A stretch of 64,000 bases of DNA from Oscillospiraceae bacterium. Lineage in GTDB: Bacteria; Bacillota; Clostridia; Oscillospirales; CAG-382. The notes beneath the pieces were generated by a model. It was not told where the DNA came from. It searched no databases and was given only the letters and a program-made list of their open reading frames with translations. Below are positions 35,544-44,820 of this stretch, piece after piece. A program made the position numbers and the translations under genes. The number at the start of each line of letters is the position of its first letter. Position 1 is the stretch's first letter. The stretch is from positions 47,189 through 111,188 of the forward strand of contig SVRD01000007.1 of NCBI GenBank assembly GCA_015064955.1, written 5' to 3'.

Positions 35544-37757
35544 ATGCTTAAACAAGCCGAAGCCCTGTTTGCCAGAATAAAGGAAGCAGGCAACTACGAT
35601 TACGATAAAATTTATAAAGCATACGAATATGCAGATAAGCTTCACGAGGGGCAAAAGCGTATCTCGGGCGAGGATTATATCGTCCATCCGCTTTCGGTAG
35701 CCGAGGAGGTATTGAACCTTCAGCTCGATACCGATTCTATCTGTGCGGCGTTTCTTCACGATACCGTGGAGGACTGCGCCGACAAGATCGACCTTGCCCT
35801 TATCCGCAAGGAATTCGGCGCCGACGTTGCAGAAATCGTCGACGGCGTTACGAAGCTTGTCCATATTCCGTTTGAAACAAAGCAGGATGAAAGCATAGAG
35901 AATCTGCGCAAGATGTTTCTGGCGATGAGCAAGGACCTGCGAGTTATCTTTATCAAGCTTTGCGACAGACTGCATAATATGCGTACGCTCGACGTGCGCT
36001 CGCCCGAAAAGCAACGCTCCATCGCGCTCGAAACGATGCACGTTTATGCTCCGCTTGCGCACAGACTCGGTATCCAGAAGATCAAAAACGAGCTCGAAAC
36101 GCTTGCGCTTTATTATCTCGACCCGATCGGATATAACGAGGTTTCGGAGGACATCGGCAAGCGATACGGCGAAAGCAAGGACTTTCTCGATCACGCAACC
36201 GAAAAGGTGGCGGAAAGCCTTCGCAATTACAATGTGAAATTTACTCTCTCCGGAAGAGTAAAGACGATATACAGCATCTATAAAAAGATGTATAACCAAA
36301 GCAAGCAGTTCGATGAGATATACGATTTTTATGCCTTGCGCATAATCGTCGACACCGAGCTTGACTGCTACACCGCGCTCGGTATAATCCACGAGCAGTT
36401 CAATTCGATCCCCGGCAGATTCAAAGACTATATTTCCACTCCGAAACCCAATATGTACCGCTCGCTTCATACGACGGTTATCGGTAAGGAGGGCATTCCC
36501 TTTGAGGTTCAGATAAGAACCTGGGAAATGCATCAGGTTGCCGAATACGGTATTGCGGCGCACTGGAAATATAAGACCGGCGAGCAGGTCAAGGCGGATA
36601 TCGACGCAAAGCTTCAATGGATCCGCACTCTCGTCGAAACCGAAAAGGATATCGACGATCCCGACGAATTCTTCCGTCCGCTGAAGATAGACTTGTTCGA
36701 GGACGAAATTTTCGTCTTTACTCCCAAGGGCGACGTTGTCAATCTTCCCAACAACAGCACCCCGATCGACTTTGCCTATGCGATACACTCTGCTGTCGGC
36801 AACAAAATGGTCGGCGCAAAGGTCAACGGAAGTATCGTTCCTATCGATACGATACTCGAAACCGGTCAGATCGTAGAGGTTCTGACGAGTGCATCATCAA
36901 AGGGACCCTCACGCGATTGGCTTAAAATAGTACGCTCGGGCGAAGCCCGCAACAAGATAAGACAGTATTTCAAAAAAGAGCTCCGAAGCGAAAACATCGT
37001 TGTCGGCAAGACTGAGCTCGAACGCGAAATAAAGCGCTACGGCAGACAGTATACCGAAGCACAGAAGGTCGAGGTTATGAAAAACCTCGCAAATCGACTT
37101 TCGCTTCCCGACGTAGACGATCTTTACAACAACATCGGCTACGGCGGACTTTCGGTGTCGAAGATTGCCGTTAAGCTTCGCGAGGAGTTTATGCGTGTCG
37201 TTTCACCGCAAAGCGAAACTCCTTCGATGCCCACCTCCGAGCAGCTCAAAACAGCGCGTCACGAAAAGAACTCGCGTACCAACGCCGAAAGCGTTATCGT
37301 CGACAGTGTAGAGGGCTGTACGGTTAAGTTCGCGAAATGCTGTAATCCGCTTCCCGGCGATAATATAATCGGCTATATCACGAGAGGCTACGGCGTCTCG
37401 ATCCATAAATACGATTGCGTGAACGCACAAAACGGACTTTCCAACCCCAACGACAAGGATCGCTGGGTGGTTGCCTCGTGGTCGGAAAAGATCAACCGCC
37501 ATACAGGCGGAAGCTTCGAGGCTGCGCTTTCGATCATCGCAGAATATTCACCGCATCTTATTGCCGACATCACACTCGCGCTTACCGATATGAAGGTGGC
37601 GGTCACCGCTATCGCAACTCGTGAAAATGCGGGCGAAATGATTATTTCGGTCGGTATAAAGTGCAGCGGCGTAGAGCATCTTAGAAACATCACAGCGGGA
37701 CTTCACCGAATCAAAGGCGTGCGTGAGGTAAACCGCGGCAGTATAGGTAATTTATGA
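35544..37757 (+). CDS. relA: Bifunctional (p)ppGpp synthetase/hydrolase
   Basis: 737 aa, Rel/SpoT type. Domains in order: HD hydrolase (about 30-180, with YIVHPLSVAEE and FLHDTVEDC, so hydrolase residues are kept); synthetase (about 230-350, with GRVKTIYSIYKKM, DFYALRIIVD and STPKPNMYRSLHTTV); TGS (about 390-450, VFTPKGDVVNLPNNSTPIDFAYAIHS); zinc/helical region with AKCCNPLPGD; C-terminal ACT (about 660-735). Controls the stringent response. It overlaps dtd by 4 bp. Confidence 0.96.
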   Translation: MLKQAEALFARIKEAGNYDYDKIYKAYEYADKLHEGQKRISGEDYIVHPLSVAEEVLNLQLDTDSICAAFLHDTVEDCADKIDLALIRKEFGADVAEIVDGVTKLVHIPFETKQDESIENLRKMFLAMSKDLRVIFIKLCDRLHNMRTLDVRSPEKQRSIALETMHVYAPLAHRLGIQKIKNELETLALYYLDPIGYNEVSEDIGKRYGESKDFLDHATEKVAESLRNYNVKFTLSGRVKTIYSIYKKMYNQSKQFDEIYDFYALRIIVDTELDCYTALGIIHEQFNSIPGRFKDYISTPKPNMYRSLHTTVIGKEGIPFEVQIRTWEMHQVAEYGIAAHWKYKTGEQVKADIDAKLQWIRTLVETEKDIDDPDEFFRPLKIDLFEDEIFVFTPKGDVVNLPNNSTPIDFAYAIHSAVGNKMVGAKVNGSIVPIDTILETGQIVEVLTSASSKGPSRDWLKIVRSGEARNKIRQYFKKELRSENIVVGKTELEREIKRYGRQYTEAQKVEVMKNLANRLSLPDVDDLYNNIGYGGLSVSKIAVKLREEFMRVVSPQSETPSMPTSEQLKTARHEKNSRTNAESVIVDSVEGCTVKFAKCCNPLPGDNIIGYITRGYGVSIHKYDCVNAQNGLSNPNDKDRWVVASWSEKINRHTGGSFEAALSIIAEYSPHLIADITLALTDMKVAVTAIATRENAGEMIISVGIKCSGVEHLRNITAGLHRIKGVREVNRGSIGNL

Positions 37758-38203
37758 GAGCAGTAGTACAGCGCGTCCACGGTGCAGAATGTGTTGTGGA
37801 CGGAGAAGTTGTGTCGAGGATAGGCGTCGGACTCGTCGCCTATATCGGTGTATTTGACGACGACACCGAGGACGACCTTTTGAAAATGGCGAATAAAATA
37901 ACCGGTCTGCGCGTTTTCCGCGACGAATCGGGTAAGCTTTCGCTCAATGCATCTGCGGTAGACGGAGAGCTGATGCTGATATCGAACTTTGTCCTTGCCG
38001 GAAGAGTGAATCGCGGCTTCCGTCCCGACTGCACTCACGCGGCAAAATACGAAATGGGCAAGCAGATGTTCGATTCTCTTGCCGAGCTTTGCGGCAAGAC
38101 TCTGCCTACCGTAACGGGTGTTTTCGGTGCACATATGGATATTACGGTGCATAACGACGGACCTATCAACGTTATAATAGATACACGGGAGCTCCGCAAA
38201 TGA
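37754..38203 (+). CDS. dtd: D-aminoacyl-tRNA deacylase
   Basis: 149 aa. It frees tRNA from mischarged D-amino acids and glycine. MRAVVQRVHGAECVVDGE opens as in the family; the S-x-F segment appears as ISNFVLAGRVNRGFRPDC (about 76), and the Gly-Pro motif is in HNDGPINVIIDTREL at the end. It overlaps both relA and hemZ by 4 bp, in the order relA-dtd-hemZ common in Clostridia. Confidence 0.94.
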   Translation: MRAVVQRVHGAECVVDGEVVSRIGVGLVAYIGVFDDDTEDDLLKMANKITGLRVFRDESGKLSLNASAVDGELMLISNFVLAGRVNRGFRPDCTHAAKYEMGKQMFDSLAELCGKTLPTVTGVFGAHMDITVHNDGPINVIIDTRELRK

Positions 38204-39690
38204 AATTAGTGATAGATAATCGAACGGGTTATCTTAACGATTATTACTTTCAAACGCTTTGCCTGCTTTATTTCCCCGGAGAAAAGTTCAAGGAAGGCTA
38301 TGAAAGCGAAAATTACGCATATTTTTATCTCGAGGAGACCGAAAAGCATTGTTTCGTTTCGCGGGTGAAGCTCGGCTCGGGTGATTTGAGCGCCGAGGGA
38401 AGCTTTGTCGGCGGATATGAGCCGTCGATTCCGATGAACGACGATTTTTATGCTATGAATGCGCTCGGAAAAGCGTTTTTGGAGGCGGGGAAAAAGCTTT
38501 TCGGCTTCGGCTTGCCCTGGGGCTATATTACAGGCTTGCGCCCCGTAAAGCGAGCGAAGTATTATCTCGACAGAGGATATACCGCCGAGCAGGTAATAAC
38601 GCTTTTTAACCGCGATTACGACGTTTCCTATGAAAAATCCGACCTTTCGGTCGAAACAGCGCTTACACAGCAAAAAATGCTCGCCGATATCGGCAAAAAC
38701 GATTGCGGACTTTACGTTTCTATACCGTTTTGCCCGACGAGGTGCGATTATTGCTCGTTTGTTTCATACAGCAACGCAAGACTGTTTTCGTTAATTCCCG
38801 AATATCTCGAAAAGCTTATGCGCGATATAAGCGCGACGGGCGAAATGATAAATCGCTTGGGAATGCGTCTGCGCGCGGTATATATCGGCGGCGGCACTCC
38901 CTCGATACTCGATGAATTTCAGATCGACCGCCTGCTTTCCTGTATAAATAAAAGCGTGTCGATATCGCCGTCGGTTGAATATACCTTCGAGGCGGGCAGA
39001 CCCGACACGATTACGAAAGCCAAGCTCGATGCCGTTGTGTCAAACGGTGTAAGACGTGTCAGCATAAACCCTCAGACAACGAGCGATTACGTTCTTACAC
39101 AGATCGGCAGAAAGCATACGGCAGATCAGTTTTTCGAGGCGGCTGCGCTTGCGAAAACGATCGGATTCGATTGCATAAACGCCGACCTTATCGCAGGCTT
39201 GCCGGGCGACACGCGCGAAAGCTTCGCGATGAGCTTGGAGGACGTTATAAATATCGGATTTGAAAACATCACGGTACATACGCTTTCTATCAAGAACGCC
39301 GCAAACATTCGCTTTGTCGGCGACGGATACTATGATCCGCAGGGCGATCTTGCGAGAGCGAGCGTTGAATATGCCCGTGCGCGCTTGAAGAGCGCGGGAT
39401 ATTCGCCGTATTATCTCTACCGTCAGAAGAACACCGTCGGCAACGCCGAAAATACCGGCTATACTGTCGAGGGCAAGGAAAACCTTTACAACGTTCTTAT
39501 GATGGAGGAACACTCGACAGTGTTTGCATGCGGCGCGGGCTCGATAACAAAGCTTGTCAGCCCCGACCGAAGCGATATATTGCGCCATGCATTTCCGAAA
39601 TATCCCTATGAATATCTCAGTATGGAAAAGGGATTGGGCTATGAAGAGGCAAAAGCCTTTTTCTCAAAGCATCGAAAGGATGAATTATAA
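38200..39690 (+). CDS. hemZ: HemZ-like radical SAM coproporphyrinogen dehydrogenase
   Basis: 496 aa. Oxygen-independent coproporphyrinogen III oxidase-like enzyme. A roughly 160-residue N-terminal domain typical of HemZ is followed by the radical SAM cluster motif SIPFCPTRCDYCSFVSY (about 175), YIGGGTPS (about 227), EAGRPDT, SINPQTTSD and ADLIAGLPGDT (about 325). No other heme gene lies here, so the physiological substrate is unsure. ATG overlaps dtd by 4 bp. Confidence 0.88.
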   Translation: MKLVIDNRTGYLNDYYFQTLCLLYFPGEKFKEGYESENYAYFYLEETEKHCFVSRVKLGSGDLSAEGSFVGGYEPSIPMNDDFYAMNALGKAFLEAGKKLFGFGLPWGYITGLRPVKRAKYYLDRGYTAEQVITLFNRDYDVSYEKSDLSVETALTQQKMLADIGKNDCGLYVSIPFCPTRCDYCSFVSYSNARLFSLIPEYLEKLMRDISATGEMINRLGMRLRAVYIGGGTPSILDEFQIDRLLSCINKSVSISPSVEYTFEAGRPDTITKAKLDAVVSNGVRRVSINPQTTSDYVLTQIGRKHTADQFFEAAALAKTIGFDCINADLIAGLPGDTRESFAMSLEDVINIGFENITVHTLSIKNAANIRFVGDGYYDPQGDLARASVEYARARLKSAGYSPYYLYRQKNTVGNAENTGYTVEGKENLYNVLMMEEHSTVFACGAGSITKLVSPDRSDILRHAFPKYPYEYLSMEKGLGYEEAKAFFSKHRKDEL

Positions 39691-40542
39691 TTGAAATCAG
39701 AACTTATTGAACAGATCCGCAGAGACGAGCTCAGCTACGAAACGGCAATTAATAATATTGCCGACAGAATCGTGCGCGACTATGGGATAAAGCTTGTGCT
39801 TATTGCAGGGGGCTCATGCGCGGGCAAGACCACGACGACAAGAAAGCTCGGCGAGCTTATTTCGGCATCGGGCAGAGTTGCTCACACCGTCTCGCTCGAT
39901 GATTATTATCGCAATCTTGACGAAAGCGTTTATCTTCCAGACGGCACGCGTGATATCGAATCTATAAACAGTCTCCGTGTTGACCTCATACGCGAATCCT
40001 TCCGATGTCTGCTCGAAGGCAGGGAAGCGAAGATACCCTATTTCGATTTCAAAACAAAAACACGTACAGACGGCTACCGCACGATAAAGCTTGCCGAGGG
40101 CGACGTTGTTCTTATCGAGGGCTTGCACGCCTTGAATTTGGAGCTGTTCGGCGAATCGCCCGACGAAAGCTCGATCTATCGCGTTTATCTTTATGCCGAC
40201 GCAGGCGACGGCGCGGATTGTCGATTCGTTCGCAGAATGGTGCGCGATTCACGCCACCGCAACGCTTCTGCCGAGTATACCTATAATCTTTGGGACAACG
40301 TAAAGAAGAACGAATATGCTTCTATTGACCCCTTCAGAAAGTACGCCGACGTTACGATAAACACCTTCTTCCCCTATGAACGCAGTATCCTGAACGACGA
40401 CGGCATCAAGCTTCTCGCAACGGTCGAGCCCGAAAGCGCGCATTATGAAAACGCGCGTATGCTTATTTCGATATTGGAGCCGTTTCCCCAGATAACCGAC
40501 GACTATATACCCGGAAATTCTTTACTCAGGGAATTTATTTAA
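39691..40542 (+). CDS. Uridine kinase-like nucleoside kinase
   Basis: 283 aa, starting with TTG at 39691 directly after the hemZ stop; AAAGGA lies 11 bp before it. P-loop GGSCAGKTTTTRKL at about residue 40, then SLDDYYRN (about 70), IPYFDFKTKTR and VVLIEGLHALN (about 125), as in the uridine kinase/phosphoribulokinase family. The substrate is not certain; related proteins in Firmicutes lack proof of uridine use. It sits between hemZ and the flippase with tight spacing. Confidence 0.83.
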   Translation: MKSELIEQIRRDELSYETAINNIADRIVRDYGIKLVLIAGGSCAGKTTTTRKLGELISASGRVAHTVSLDDYYRNLDESVYLPDGTRDIESINSLRVDLIRESFRCLLEGREAKIPYFDFKTKTRTDGYRTIKLAEGDVVLIEGLHALNLELFGESPDESSIYRVYLYADAGDGADCRFVRRMVRDSRHRNASAEYTYNLWDNVKKNEYASIDPFRKYADVTINTFFPYERSILNDDGIKLLATVEPESAHYENARMLISILEPFPQITDDYIPGNSLLREFI

Positions 40543-40548
40543 TCAAAA

Positions 40549-42267
40549 ATGAACGAAGAAGTTAAAAACAGCGTTACCCGACAGGGTAAAAGCTTTCTGC
40601 GCGAGGCGGTGATTCTTACCGTTGCCAGCTTTGCGGTGAAAATAATAGGTGTGGTATTCAAAATACCGCTTACCAACATATTGGGCGAAAGCATCGGCAT
40701 ATTCAATGCCGCATATTCGATCTATGCGATGCTGTTTATGCTCAGCACGAGCGGACTTCCCGTTGCGGTGAGTAAGCTTGTTGCTGCAAGCAACGAGCGC
40801 GGAAGAGGCCGCGAGGCAAAGCGTATCGCTATGCTTGCGACGCTGGTATTCGGCGTTATCGGATTGGTGTTCGCTGTTGCGCTGTTTGTGTTTGCTCCCG
40901 ATATTGCAAGACTTACGGGGCACGCCGACAGTGCCGTTGCGATGCGAACGATCGCGCCCGCGCTGTTCTTTATCTGCGTGTGCGCGTCGGTGCGCGGCTA
41001 TTTCCAAGGTTTACGCAATATGTTCCCGACAGCGATATCGCAGTTTATCGAGGCATTTTTCAAGCTCACTGTCGGTATGGGCGCGGTTATGTATGCGCAC
41101 AGCAAGGGAATGAGCACGGCTGTTCAGGCGGCGTGTGCAATAAGCGGTGTTTCGGTCGGAACCTTTTTTGCGATGGTCTACGTTTTGCTTTGCAGACGCT
41201 TTTCCAAAAAATCGCGTCCGAACGAGACCGACAACGAATCCGACAGCGACAAAAAGCTGATGAAGCTTATCGTTCTCGTTGCGCTTCCCGTCACTCTTAC
41301 CGCCGCGGCGCTCTATTTCTCGCAGTTTCTCGATACCGTTATCGTTGTTAACTGTCTTGTCGATTCGGGCGAATCGCAAAGCGTTGCCGATACTCTCTAT
41401 TCGGCATATACCGGGCTGTCGGTTCCTATTTATGACCTTCTCCCCGCAACTCTTGTATTTCCTATCGCTACAAGTATTCTGCCCGCGATCTCGGGCGCGC
41501 GCGCTGTTAACAAGGAACGCCGTGCCGCCAAGCTCACCGAGCAGGCAATAAGAATATCGGGCATTATCGCAGTTCCCTGCGGAGCGTTCTTGTTCGTTAC
41601 GGGCCGCCATTGTATCTCTTTGCTTTACGGCGCGGATAAATGGTCGGGCTCGATGTCAATGGCGGACGGAAGCAGTCTTGTCCCGCTCGATGCGGCGACA
41701 GAATCGCTTGCGATATTGGCATTTGCGGTGTTCTTTATCTCTATTGTTTCGACCTGTAACTCATTGTTGAATGCATACAGCAAGCCTCATTTGCCGTTTA
41801 TTGCCGTTCTGATCGGAATTACGGTATTGACTTTGAGTGAGATAGCTTTGCTTTACAGCCCGCTCGGAATACAGGGCGCACCGTTGAGCTCGGTTATCTG
41901 CTATTGCATCGTTATGCTTATCGATATCTATTTCCTGCGCAAAAGGTGCGGTGTGCGCTTGAAGCTTGCGGGAATGTTTGCGCGCCCCGTTGCTTGCGGA
42001 ATCATTTCTGCGGCGGGTACATACGGCGCATATATCGGCGCAAAGGCGCTGTGGAATATGCTTGTCGGAACAAGCACCGATACCCGCGCCGCGTCGCTGT
42101 TCATTTTGCTTATTTCGGGAATCGCGCTTGTGATATGCTATGTTGCATCGTCGCTTATTTTGCGCGCGATAAAGGAAGACGAGATCAGATTGCTTCCGAT
42201 GGGCAACAAGCTCGCGAAAATACTTTTGAGGCTTGGCTGGCTGAAGCCCGAGCCTGTCGAGGAATAA
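40549..42267 (+). CDS. MOP-family flippase, SpoVB/YabM-like
   Basis: 572 aa, about 14 membrane helices. GKSFLREAVILTVASFAVKIIGVVFKIPLTNILG is the typical start of the SpoVB/YabM group, with Gly/Pro-rich loops (STSGLPVAVSKLVA). These proteins move lipid-linked peptidoglycan or polysaccharide precursors across the membrane. In B. subtilis the gene in this place, yabM, lies just before yabN (mazG), and the same order holds here. Gap to mazG is 1 bp. SpoVB, AmJ/MurJ-type and YabM functions cannot be separated by eye. Confidence 0.85.
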   Translation: MNEEVKNSVTRQGKSFLREAVILTVASFAVKIIGVVFKIPLTNILGESIGIFNAAYSIYAMLFMLSTSGLPVAVSKLVAASNERGRGREAKRIAMLATLVFGVIGLVFAVALFVFAPDIARLTGHADSAVAMRTIAPALFFICVCASVRGYFQGLRNMFPTAISQFIEAFFKLTVGMGAVMYAHSKGMSTAVQAACAISGVSVGTFFAMVYVLLCRRFSKKSRPNETDNESDSDKKLMKLIVLVALPVTLTAAALYFSQFLDTVIVVNCLVDSGESQSVADTLYSAYTGLSVPIYDLLPATLVFPIATSILPAISGARAVNKERRAAKLTEQAIRISGIIAVPCGAFLFVTGRHCISLLYGADKWSGSMSMADGSSLVPLDAATESLAILAFAVFFISIVSTCNSLLNAYSKPHLPFIAVLIGITVLTLSEIALLYSPLGIQGAPLSSVICYCIVMLIDIYFLRKRCGVRLKLAGMFARPVACGIISAAGTYGAYIGAKALWNMLVGTSTDTRAASLFILLISGIALVICYVASSLILRAIKEDEIRLLPMGNKLAKILLRLGWLKPEPVEE

Positions 42268-42268
42268 T

Positions 42269-43060
42269 ATGTCAAAAGAAACGCTTCTTCAAAAACAGAA
42301 TTACAGCTTTGATGATCTTTGCGAGATAATGGATATCCTTCGCGCTCCGGGCGGTTGCCCTTGGGACGCCGAGCAGACACATCAAAGCATTCGCCGCGAT
42401 CTGCTCGAGGAGACGTATGAGCTTATCGAGGGGATCGACAAAAACGACCCCGAAATGATGCGGGAGGAGCTTGGCGACGTTTTACTTCAGGTGGTGTTCC
42501 ACGCAAATATCGCAAGCGATTTCGGCATCGACGAGGTATGTAACGATATCTGCAAAAAGCTTATTGTCCGCCATCCGCACGTGTTTGGCGACGTTATAGT
42601 GCGCGGTACCGAAAACGTGCTTGCAAATTGGGATAAAATAAAGAAGGAAACCAAAAAACAGCAAAGCGACACCGAGGTATTACGCTCTGTTACAAGCTCG
42701 CTTCCCGCGCTTATGCGTGCCGAAAAGCTTGGCAAAAAGGCGAGAAAGCTTGGATTTGATTTTGACGATGCCGAGGAGGCTATGCAAAAGGTTTACGAGG
42801 AAGCCGACGAGGTAAAGGCGGCGCTGTCCGGTGGAAATCAGGACGAGATCCACGAGGAATTCGGCGATCTGCTGCTTTCGATAGTCAACGCCGCGCGTCT
42901 TGCGGGTGTCGATGCCGAGAAGGCGCTTTACGATGCGAACGAGAAGTTTCTTTCGAGATTCGAGCGTGTTGAATCGCTTTGTCTTGCTTCGGGAAAGACC
43001 GTGACCGAGGCGAGCCGAGAGGAAAAAGAATATTTTTGGCAGGAATCTAAGAAAAATTAA
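42269..43060 (+). CDS. mazG: Nucleoside triphosphate pyrophosphohydrolase MazG
   Basis: 263 aa with two MazG domains. The first has GGCPWDAEQTHQSIRRDLLEETYELIEGI (about 31) with EELGDVLLQVVFHA; the second has FDFDDAEEAMQKVYEEADEVKAAL and HEEFGDLLLSIVNAARL (about 195). The E-x-x-E...E-x-x-D metal motifs are present in both. It cleans non-standard NTPs. It corresponds to the C-terminal part of B. subtilis YabN; the N-terminal methylase-like domain of YabN is not present. Confidence 0.94.
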   Translation: MSKETLLQKQNYSFDDLCEIMDILRAPGGCPWDAEQTHQSIRRDLLEETYELIEGIDKNDPEMMREELGDVLLQVVFHANIASDFGIDEVCNDICKKLIVRHPHVFGDVIVRGTENVLANWDKIKKETKKQQSDTEVLRSVTSSLPALMRAEKLGKKARKLGFDFDDAEEAMQKVYEEADEVKAALSGGNQDEIHEEFGDLLLSIVNAARLAGVDAEKALYDANEKFLSRFERVESLCLASGKTVTEASREEKEYFWQESKKN

Positions 43061-43112
43061 CAAAAAATCGTCACAAAAAGCTGTATTATGACGAAAAAAG
43101 TGCAAAAAACCC

Positions 43113-43141
43113 TTGCGAATAGGGAAAAATGATGATATAAT
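43113..43141 (+). promoter_or_regulatory. Promoter for the HU gene
   Basis: TTGCGA (43113-43118), 17 bp, TATAAT (43136-43141), 39 bp before the ATG. Confidence 0.75.
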
Positions 43142-43180
43142 AACACCAAGAATTTTTTATTTGAAAGGAATATACATTTT

Positions 43181-43456
43181 ATGAACAAGTCCACACTCGT
43201 AGAAGCAGTAGCAGCTAACGCTAACCTCAAGAAGAAGGATGCTGAAGCAGCAGTTAACGCAATGTTTAAGGCAATCGAAACCGAGCTCGCAGCAGGCGGC
43301 AAAGTTCAGATCGCAGGCTTCGGTTCTTTCAAGGTTAAGGAAAGAGCTGAAAGAGTTGGCCGTAACCCCAAGACCAAGGCTGCTATCACCATTCCCGCTT
43401 CCAAGGCTCCCGCATTCGTTGCAGGCAAGGATCTTAAGGACGCTGTAAACAAATAA
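43181..43456 (+). CDS. hup: HU-family DNA-binding protein
   Basis: 91 aa, full-length histone-like protein. The family signature [21 protein letters not shown] covers the DNA-binding arm (about 46-66) and the ends are conserved ([11 protein letters not shown]). It has its own promoter and an optimised codon choice (frequent gct, aag, aac), in line with very high expression. It is placed between mazG and yabO, as in several Firmicutes. Confidence 0.96.
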   Translation: MNKSTLVEAVAANANLKKKDAEAAVNAMFKAIETELAAGGKVQIAGFGSFKVKERAERVGRNPKTKAAITIPASKAPAFVAGKDLKDAVNK

Positions 43457-43470
43457 GAATGTTTTCGATC

Positions 43471-43493
43471 AAGGCAGGGTAACCCCCTGCCTT
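43471..43493 (+). terminator. Hairpin after the HU gene (partial terminator)
   Basis: aaggcaggg pairs with ccctgcctt (9 bp); the following tract attggtcattt is T-poor, so read-through into yabO is likely and part of the hup mRNA would end here. Confidence 0.55.
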
Positions 43494-43514
43494 ATTGGTC
43501 ATTTATCGGTAGGT

Positions 43515-43757
43515 ATGAGATTAGACAAATATCTTAAGGTATCACGCATTATCAAGCGCCGCACCGTAGCGAACGAAGCATGCGGCGAAAACCTCGTTTC
43601 TGTAAACGGCAAGGTTGTCAAGCCCTCCTATGACGTTAAGATCGGGGACGTAATCGAGGTCAAATACGGTAGCAGAAGCACCAAATTCCGCGTCGTTTCG
43701 ATTATGGAAACAACAAAAAAGGCAGAAGCCTCGGAAATGTACGAGGTAGTGGAATAA
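43515..43757 (+). CDS. rqcP: S4-domain protein RqcP/YabO
   Basis: 80 aa. A single S4 RNA-binding domain (MRLDKYLKVSRIIKRRTVANEACGENLVSVNGKVVKPSYDVKIGD) as in YabO/RqcP, which helps RqcH add alanine tails on stalled 50S subunits. Length fits. The position after hup and before yabP agrees with the B. subtilis yabNOPQ order. Confidence 0.93.
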   Translation: MRLDKYLKVSRIIKRRTVANEACGENLVSVNGKVVKPSYDVKIGDVIEVKYGSRSTKFRVVSIMETTKKAEASEMYEVVE

Positions 43758-43805
43758 AACCGTTTCTGTTTTCATATCATCAAGTATGAAAACGGAGGAA
43801 CGGGT

Positions 43806-44069
43806 ATGAATTCAAAAAGACATACACTCTCGCTTGATTCGAGATCGAGCTTGAAAATAACCGCTGCAAACGAAGTGATCAGCTTTGACGAAACGCTTAT
43901 CAGCCTTTCGGTCGGTGAATCGGTGCTTAATATAAGCGGCAACGGGCTTTCGATAAAGAATCTCTCGCTCGAGAACGGCGATATCGAAATCGACGGAAAT
44001 ATCACGGCGGTCGTTTATTTTGACGAGGACCGGCGTAAAAAGAAAAGCCGTTTTTTCGGACGCGCGTAA
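43806..44069 (+). CDS. yabP: Sporulation protein YabP
   Basis: 87 aa. YabP family: HTLSLDSRSSLKITAANEVISFDETLISLSV and GNGLSIKNLSLENGDIEIDGNI match its beta-rich pattern. In B. subtilis yabP is under sigma E and required for spore formation. GGAGG lies 7 bp before the ATG. An inverted repeat (tgttttcata/tatgaaaacg, 43767-43794) sits directly before this site and might influence access to it. Followed without a gap by yabQ. Confidence 0.88.
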   Translation: MNSKRHTLSLDSRSSLKITAANEVISFDETLISLSVGESVLNISGNGLSIKNLSLENGDIEIDGNITAVVYFDEDRRKKKSRFFGRA

Positions 44070-44546
44070 GTGCAAAACGAATATTCACTCCATTTCGCGC
44101 TGGCGCTGTGGTCGGTAATACTCGGTGCGTTCCTTTGCTCCGTTTACGATATTTTCAGATTGTTTCGGCTTAATAAAAGGCAAAATAACGTGGTATTGTT
44201 TATAAACGATATTTCGTTTTGCCTGATTGCAACGCTGTGCTTTATGCTGCTGTTTTTCAATCTTTCCCACGGCAGAATGAGAGCGTATGCATTCGTATTG
44301 GCGGTTGTCGGCTTTCTTATATGGCGCTTTACTGTCAGCTACGTCGTTATGAATGTGATGCAAAGGCTTTTTGATTTCGTTTCAAAATGTTTAAATTCGG
44401 CAAAAATGCGCGTGCGCAAGGCTTTGGCGTTGCTTTCGCGCCGTATATATACAAGGTTTTATTGCCGTAGGAGCATATCCGCGGTGTACAAATTGGCTTT
44501 AAAGAGAAAGGAAGATAATAATGGCAAAGAAACCGATACGCAGTAA
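44070..44546 (+). CDS. yabQ: Spore cortex protein YabQ
   Basis: 158 aa, starting with GTG right after the yabP stop. Four membrane helices in the first 110 residues (ALWSVILGAFLCSVYDIFRLFR, FINDISFCLIATLCFMLLFFNLS, YAFVLAVVGFLIW) as in YabQ, a membrane protein needed for spore cortex in B. subtilis. The C-terminal end is basic. It overlaps divIC by 26 bp. The paired yabP-yabQ is strong evidence for an endospore-forming ancestry. Confidence 0.88.
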   Translation: MQNEYSLHFALALWSVILGAFLCSVYDIFRLFRLNKRQNNVVLFINDISFCLIATLCFMLLFFNLSHGRMRAYAFVLAVVGFLIWRFTVSYVVMNVMQRLFDFVSKCLNSAKMRVRKALALLSRRIYTRFYCRRSISAVYKLALKRKEDNNGKETDTQ

Positions 44547-44805
44547 TATCGTTATCAGGGGCGCGTTCCTTTTTATTTTCATATTCCTTTTTGTTTCGGT
44601 TATTAACCTTCAGGTTCAGATGAACGATTTGCGCAACGAGCGCGATAAGCTTGTCGAAGCCGTTCAGGATAAGCAAGACGCTATCGACGAGCTTGAATTG
44701 CGTATTGCCACCCCGATAGATGATGAATTTATCGAGCGAATCGCAAGAGAACGCGGCTACCGCAAGCCCAACGAGCTTATTTTCAAGAATAATATTGCAG
44801 GTTAA
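44521..44805 (+). CDS. divIC: Septum formation initiator DivIC/FtsB-like
   Basis: 94 aa: short cytoplasmic start, one helix (GAFLFIFIFLFVSVINLQVQ), and an extracytoplasmic coiled coil (MNDLRNERDKLVEAVQDKQDAIDELELRIA) ending in RIARERGYRKPNE, the usual DivIC/FtsB pattern. It is a division-complex linker. AAAGGAAG lies before the ATG inside yabQ. The place yabQ-divIC-yabR is conserved. Confidence 0.88.
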   Translation: MAKKPIRSNIVIRGAFLFIFIFLFVSVINLQVQMNDLRNERDKLVEAVQDKQDAIDELELRIATPIDDEFIERIARERGYRKPNELIFKNNIAG

Positions 44806-44820
44806 CGGAGGTTTTGATAT

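Noticed and set aside
33624-36788. Long minus-strand ORFs (459 and 528 aa) opposite recJ and relA
   Set aside because: Antisense frames kept open by codon bias of the real plus-strand genes, which have full domain sets.
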